From: CAZRZN01 sp964604565
GTDB taxonomy: Bacteria; Pseudomonadota; Alphaproteobacteria; Rhodobacterales; Rhodobacteraceae
NCBI GenBank assembly: GCA_964604565.1
Contig: CAZRZN010000003.1
Coordinates: forward strand, 1-61,151
Length of the DNA stretch: 61,151 nucleotides
Direction: 5' to 3'
How positions within the stretch are numbered: the stretch's first letter is position 1; the number at the start of each line of letters is the position of its first letter. Below, piece by piece: positions 58,632-61,151 of this stretch. Position numbers and translations under genes: made by a program. The notes beneath the pieces were generated by a model that was given only the letters and a program-made list of their open reading frames with translations, did not search any database and was not told where the DNA came from.

Positions 58632-59444
58632 ATGACTGGTCCGTCAAACGACGACATGACAACCGCAATCGGCGCGAATTTACCTTACCTGCGCCGTTAC
58701 GCGCGCGCGCTCACCGGGCGTCAGGACAGTGGCGACCGGTATGCAGCGGCCACGCTAGAGGCCATCCTGAACGACCCGGGGCAATACGAATCCGACCTGT
58801 CGGAAAAGGTCGCATTGTTTCGTGTGTTCCATGCAATCTGGATCTCCTCCGGCATGCCGGTGGAACCCGAGGGCGAAACCGGTCTGGCCGGACGTGCGCA
58901 AAAGCACCTCGCCCAGTTGACGGAGAACACGCGCGAAGCGCTTCTGCTGCACACCATCGAGGAATTCTCCTTTGATGAATTGGCACAGATCATGCAGGTT
59001 TCGCCGGAAGAGGCCGAAAAATATGTGGAAACAGCCTTCCTCGAGATGCGCGAGGCTGTCTCGGGCAAGATCCTCGTGATCGAGGATGAGGCGGTCATTG
59101 CGATGGATCTTGAAAGCATCGTGATGGAAATGGGCCACCGCGTGACCGGCGTGGCGCGGACAGAAGCAGGCGCGCTTGATCTTGCGGCACGGGAAAAGCC
59201 CGATCTCATCCTTTCGGACATTCAACTGGCCGACAATTCCAGTGGCATTGACGCGGTCAATCAGATCGTGGACCGCGACGGGGACGTTCCAGTGATTTTC
59301 ATCACCGCTTTCCCGGAGCGTCTGCTGACGGGCGAGGGGCCCGAGCCGGCCTTTCTGATTTCCAAGCCCTACACGGAAAACCAGATCCGATCCGCCGTCA
59401 GTCAGGCCCTGTTCTTTTCATCGACGGAAACGCTGATCCGGTAA
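58632..59444 (+). CDS. phyR: Response regulator PhyR
   Basis: A 270-residue protein with an N-terminal sigma-like (EcfG-mimic) domain (about 12-140: NLPYLRRYARALTGRQDSGDRYAAATLEAIL, LTENTREALLLHTIEEFSFDELAQIMQVSPEEAEKYVETAFLEMR) and a C-terminal receiver domain (about 146-265: KILVIEDEAVIAMDLES, phosphoacceptor Asp196 in LILSDIQLAD, Lys245 in ISKPY). Phosphorylation opens the protein so the sigma-like domain captures NepR and frees EcfG. Start ATG 58632 has GGAGCGAC upstream. The cognate HWE-type histidine kinase is not in the window. Confidence 0.95.
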   Translation: MTGPSNDDMTTAIGANLPYLRRYARALTGRQDSGDRYAAATLEAILNDPGQYESDLSEKVALFRVFHAIWISSGMPVEPEGETGLAGRAQKHLAQLTENTREALLLHTIEEFSFDELAQIMQVSPEEAEKYVETAFLEMREAVSGKILVIEDEAVIAMDLESIVMEMGHRVTGVARTEAGALDLAAREKPDLILSDIQLADNSSGIDAVNQIVDRDGDVPVIFITAFPERLLTGEGPEPAFLISKPYTENQIRSAVSQALFFSSTETLIR

Positions 59445-59633
59445 TGCGCTGCGTCCGGTGATCAGTTTTGACACCGGACGGTTGCACATGCGTAAAGCGC
59501 AATCTTTATCCGTATCAGCCCGGATGGTCCGCCTGTGACTGGCGGACCATTCGATGAGGCGGATACCCGATAGGGTTATGTCCAACCAAGATTTTTCATA
59601 ACGGTCCGGGCATTCCCTCGCTCATGCTTCGGC

Positions 59634-60131
59634 TCAATGTTTGGCGAGAGCGCGAAGCATCCAGGCGGCCTTTTCGTGGAATGCGCTGCGGTTCGTTGCA
59701 AGATCTTCTGTCACGGGATCCTTGCGGTCAGCCGCCATTTCGATAAGGGCGTGCAAGCGATGTGCCAGAAGGGCGTGATCATTGGCTAATCCGTCGATCA
59801 TCTCGGCAGCGGTCGATGCAGGATCATGATCCTCCACCCTTGAGCGGTTGATGATTTCTTCCATCCGGGACGGCGCCAGATGGCCCAGCGCACGGATACG
59901 CTCGGCCAGATCGTCCGCCGCGGCGAAAAGATCCTGATACTGTTCTTCGGTCAGGTTATGCACAGCGAAAAACAGCGGCCCTTCGATGTTCCAGTGACAT
60001 GCATGTGTCTTGAATATCAGCCGATATGTATCTGCCAGCACGCTGGCGACGGCGTCGGCAAGGGGCCCGGTGTCACGGACACCGGTAGAGATGGAATCTT
60101 CGGTGGGAACGACTTTCAGTGCATCGGTCAT
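59634..60131 (-). CDS. dps: Dps family DNA-protecting ferritin
   Basis: A 165-residue Dps: VASVLADTYRLIFKTHACHWNIEGPLFFAVHNLTEEQYQDLFAAADDLAERIRALG contains the inter-subunit ferroxidase residues (His46 in HWN, His58, and the Asp/Glu of the next helix). It forms a dodecamer that oxidises Fe2+ with H2O2 and protects DNA. A GGAAC-N16-CGTT promoter lies 33 bases upstream of the start, so it is predicted to be under EcfG control. Divergent from a small membrane-protein gene with its own EcfG promoter. Confidence 0.94.
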   Translation of the reverse strand: MTDALKVVPTEDSISTGVRDTGPLADAVASVLADTYRLIFKTHACHWNIEGPLFFAVHNLTEEQYQDLFAAADDLAERIRALGHLAPSRMEEIINRSRVEDHDPASTAAEMIDGLANDHALLAHRLHALIEMAADRKDPVTEDLATNRSAFHEKAAWMLRALAKH

Positions 60132-60163
60132 GACAGTCTCCTTATATCAATTCTGGCCATCCC

Positions 60164-60188
60164 AACGGCTGCAGGCCGAGATCGTTCC
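60164..60188 (-). promoter_or_regulatory. EcfG promoter of dps, GGAAC-N16-CGTT
   Basis: On the minus strand GGAAC (60188-60184) and CGTT (60167-60164) are 16 bases apart, with the -10 33 bases before the Dps start. Confidence 0.8.
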
Positions 60189-60212
60189 TTCCGAAGCGGT
60201 CAAGCCGGCGAT

Positions 60213-60238
60213 GGAACCGGATGCCTTGTCCGAACGTT
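60213..60238 (+). promoter_or_regulatory. EcfG promoter of the 62-residue membrane protein gene, GGAAC-N17-CGTT
   Basis: GGAAC at 60213-60217 and CGTT at 60235-60238, 17 bases apart, the -10 38 bases before the ATG. Spacing equals that of the phyR promoter. Confidence 0.82.
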
Positions 60239-60276
60239 ACTGCCTTCCAACACAAACGATATTGTAAGGAGGTTTC

Positions 60277-60465
60277 ATGTCCGCACCTGACACAAACATC
60301 GAAAACCAAAAGGCCAAGCACCGACCCGCGTTGCTGGGCATCGGACTCGCCGTGGGGGTGGCAAGCCTGCTGCTGACCGGGTTCCTTGTTTATATCGTCG
60401 ACACCGCCAGCGCGCCGGGCAGCGACGCAGTCCAGATCGACGGCGTGCCCGTCGACACCGAGTGA
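60277..60465 (+). CDS. Small single-span membrane protein, likely general-stress regulated
   Basis: A 62-residue protein with a hydrophilic N-terminus (MSAPDTNIENQKAKHRPAL), one membrane helix (about residues 19-41, LLGIGLAVGVASLLLTGFLVYIV) and an acidic outer tail (DTASAPGSDAVQIDGVPVDTE). A strong GTAAGGAGG ribosome site and an EcfG promoter precede it, and a bidirectional terminator follows. Not recognised as a named family. The expression signals make it a real gene and a general stress response output. Confidence 0.82.
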   Translation: MSAPDTNIENQKAKHRPALLGIGLAVGVASLLLTGFLVYIVDTASAPGSDAVQIDGVPVDTE

Positions 60466-60487
60466 CATTCAAGCGCCGATTTTTCAC

Positions 60488-60518
60488 AAAAAAGCCGCCC
60501 TTTCCGGGCGGTTTTTTT
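60488..60518. terminator. Bidirectional rho-independent terminator
   Basis: CCGCCC (60495-60500) and GGGCGG (60506-60511) pair around a TTTCC loop, with six A on the left and seven T on the right, so it can stop transcription in both directions. It lies between the 62-residue gene and the convergent small membrane-protein gene at 60596. Confidence 0.92.
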
Positions 60519-60595
60519 GTTTAAATCCGCCAAGCTCCTGACTGGTGGACGCGCTCTGCCCCATGGCATGGGATCACGGTCTGCGAATGACATCA

Positions 60596-60796
60596 TCAGG
60601 TCTGGCGCGATGCCGACCTTGGCCCGACAATCAGCCAGACCAGAAAGCCAAGGATTGGCAAGAGTAGGACAAAGACGGTCCAGATCACCTTGGATCCCGT
60701 CCCAGCATTCGATCCGATGATGTTGACGATAGCCCAGACGACGAGAACCAGAAGGATGATGCCGCCAATTCCTGCAATTTCGAGCGTCATGCTCAT
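60596..60796 (-). CDS. Small PLDc_N-type two-helix membrane protein
   Basis: A 66-residue protein: first helix IGGIILLVLVVWAIVNIIGS, second WTVFVLLLPILGFLVWLIVGPRSA. The V-x-W-x-x-x-x-L-L-P-x-x-G-x-x-x-W-x-x-x-G-P-R ending is the PLDc_N (phospholipase D nuclease N-terminal, DUF-like) signature seen in many small membrane proteins. The start at 60794-60796 has AGAGGAG upstream. Function unknown. No clear EcfG promoter was seen before it. Confidence 0.8.
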   Translation of the reverse strand: MSMTLEIAGIGGIILLVLVVWAIVNIIGSNAGTGSKVIWTVFVLLLPILGFLVWLIVGPRSASRQT

Positions 60797-61080
60797 ATGC
60801 TCCTCTATCAATTATCTTTTCCCGGTCTGGCAGACGAAAGTCCTGTGCATGCCTCAATTGAAATGGCTTTGGGGCTGCTTTTAAGGCATATGTTCATCCC
60901 TCGAAACAGACCTGCTAGTGGTGATCGTGCTGCCCAAGCGGCTCATGTCCAACGGCATGGCAACATCACGTGATATTCATCGCGCCAACAGGAATTAAGG
61001 CATTCGCCATGCTGCTGCATTTACGGCGGCAATGTCTCGCCGGACCCAGCCACATGCCGGGTCCGGCTATTGCCCGTCTT
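60797..61080. other. Intergenic interval near the right edge
   Basis: About 280 bases with no gene recognised. A hairpin at 61028-61074 occupies the right end; the remainder shows nothing beyond a short AT-rich patch before the PLDc_N gene. Confidence 0.4.
61028..61074 (-). terminator. Hairpin following the partial right-edge gene
   Basis: A 9-bp perfect inner stem (GCCGGACCC at 61039-61047 with GGGTCCGGC at 61059-61067), extended by GGCAAT / ATTGCC outer arms. It lies 6 bases after the stop of the partial minus-strand frame at 61081. No T tract. Confidence 0.5.
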
Positions 61081-61151
61081 TCATTCCGCGAAATCGACAA
61101 GGCTGCGACCGAGCACAAGCAGTGCCGTCCCGGCGCAGACCAGATCAATCC
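61081..61151 (-). CDS. C-terminal end of a minus-strand gene, unidentified
   Basis: The last ~22 codons before a TGA at 61081-61083 read IDLVCAGTALLVLGRSLVDFAE, a hydrophobic stretch compatible with the end of a membrane protein. The hairpin just past its stop supports a real gene end. The rest lies outside the window, so no family can be named; an alternative frame here is possible. Confidence 0.4.
   Translation of the reverse strand, partial: IDLVCAGTALLVLGRSLVDFAE

Noticed and set aside
1..61151. tRNA, rRNA, CRISPR, insertion sequence or prophage signals
   Set aside because: No cloverleaf with a TTCGA arm, spaced direct-repeat array, transposase-like ORF with terminal repeats, or phage gene was found on either strand; the only multi-copy sequence seen is the 19-bp dispersed repeat.

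Overview
The window looks like a chromosomal segment of a Rhodobacteraceae (Roseobacter-group) alphaproteobacterium. The DNA is GC-rich, genes are packed in ATGA/GTGA/TGATG-overlapping operons, and it carries an alphaproteobacterial PhyR-NepR-EcfG general stress locus with recognisable EcfG promoters. No rRNA, tRNA, CRISPR array, transposase or phage gene was seen, and one 10-N assembly gap lies at 6162-6171.

Layout. (1) 1-8.3 kb, minus strand: a fatty-acid/acyl-CoA degradation cluster with partial enoyl-CoA hydratase/3-hydroxyacyl-CoA dehydrogenase, SnoaL-like and cupin proteins, thiolase, glutathione transferase, LCAD-like and FadE/DmdC-like acyl-CoA dehydrogenases and two paralogous MerR regulators, with candidate MerR sites at 3.8 and 7.8 kb. 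(2) 8.4-24.9 kb: housekeeping and mixed genes: two PaaI thioesterases, two MATE exporters, trpB, DUF2237, a beta-lactamase-fold hydrolase, pth, a heme-monooxygenase-like ABM protein, rplY (L25/CTC), an MFS permease, an FMN-dependent lactate-type dehydrogenase, trpA, ppk2, a frameshifted XRE regulator, DUF805 and ychF. (3) 25.2-29.2 kb: a metal ABC operon (sitABCD/troABCD type) whose promoter spacer is filled by a Fur-family-like palindrome. (4) 29.4-40.1 kb: a sugar-type ABC importer with a LacI regulator, four SnoaL-like proteins carrying seven NTF2-fold domains, a bicupin and a possible broken histidinol-dehydrogenase-like gene. I could not assign a substrate. (5) 40.3-51.8 kb: a two-armed catabolic cluster around a GntR regulator. 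One arm has an aminotransferase, an M20 deacylase and an acetylpolyamine-amidohydrolase-like enzyme; the other has a class II aldolase, a complete dipeptide-type ABC importer and a 2-hydroxyacid dehydrogenase. (6) 51.9-55.9 kb: a HisD-like dehydrogenase, a CuyA/D-cysteine-desulfhydrase-family lyase and an Asp/Glu-type racemase, divergent from a LysR regulator. (7) 56.2-61.2 kb: a secreted DsrE protein, an alpha/beta hydrolase, ecfG-nepR / phyR, a Dps protein and small membrane proteins.

How the parts work together. Regions 4-6 each pair transport and/or enzymes with a local regulator, which is the usual form of substrate-specific catabolic islands in marine Rhodobacterales. In region 4 two palindromes with TTGCAC half-sites flank the divergent ABC promoters and are the natural targets of the local LacI protein. 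In region 7 four GGAAC-N16/17-CGTT promoters form two back-to-back pairs. One pair drives nepR-ecfG and phyR themselves; the other drives dps and a 62-residue membrane protein. A 19-bp core repeat occurs four times in the window, three times just after a stop codon.

The most promising uncharacterised system is the SnoaL/ABC/LacI/bicupin locus. Functions are inferred from motifs and remembered family features; no database search was run.
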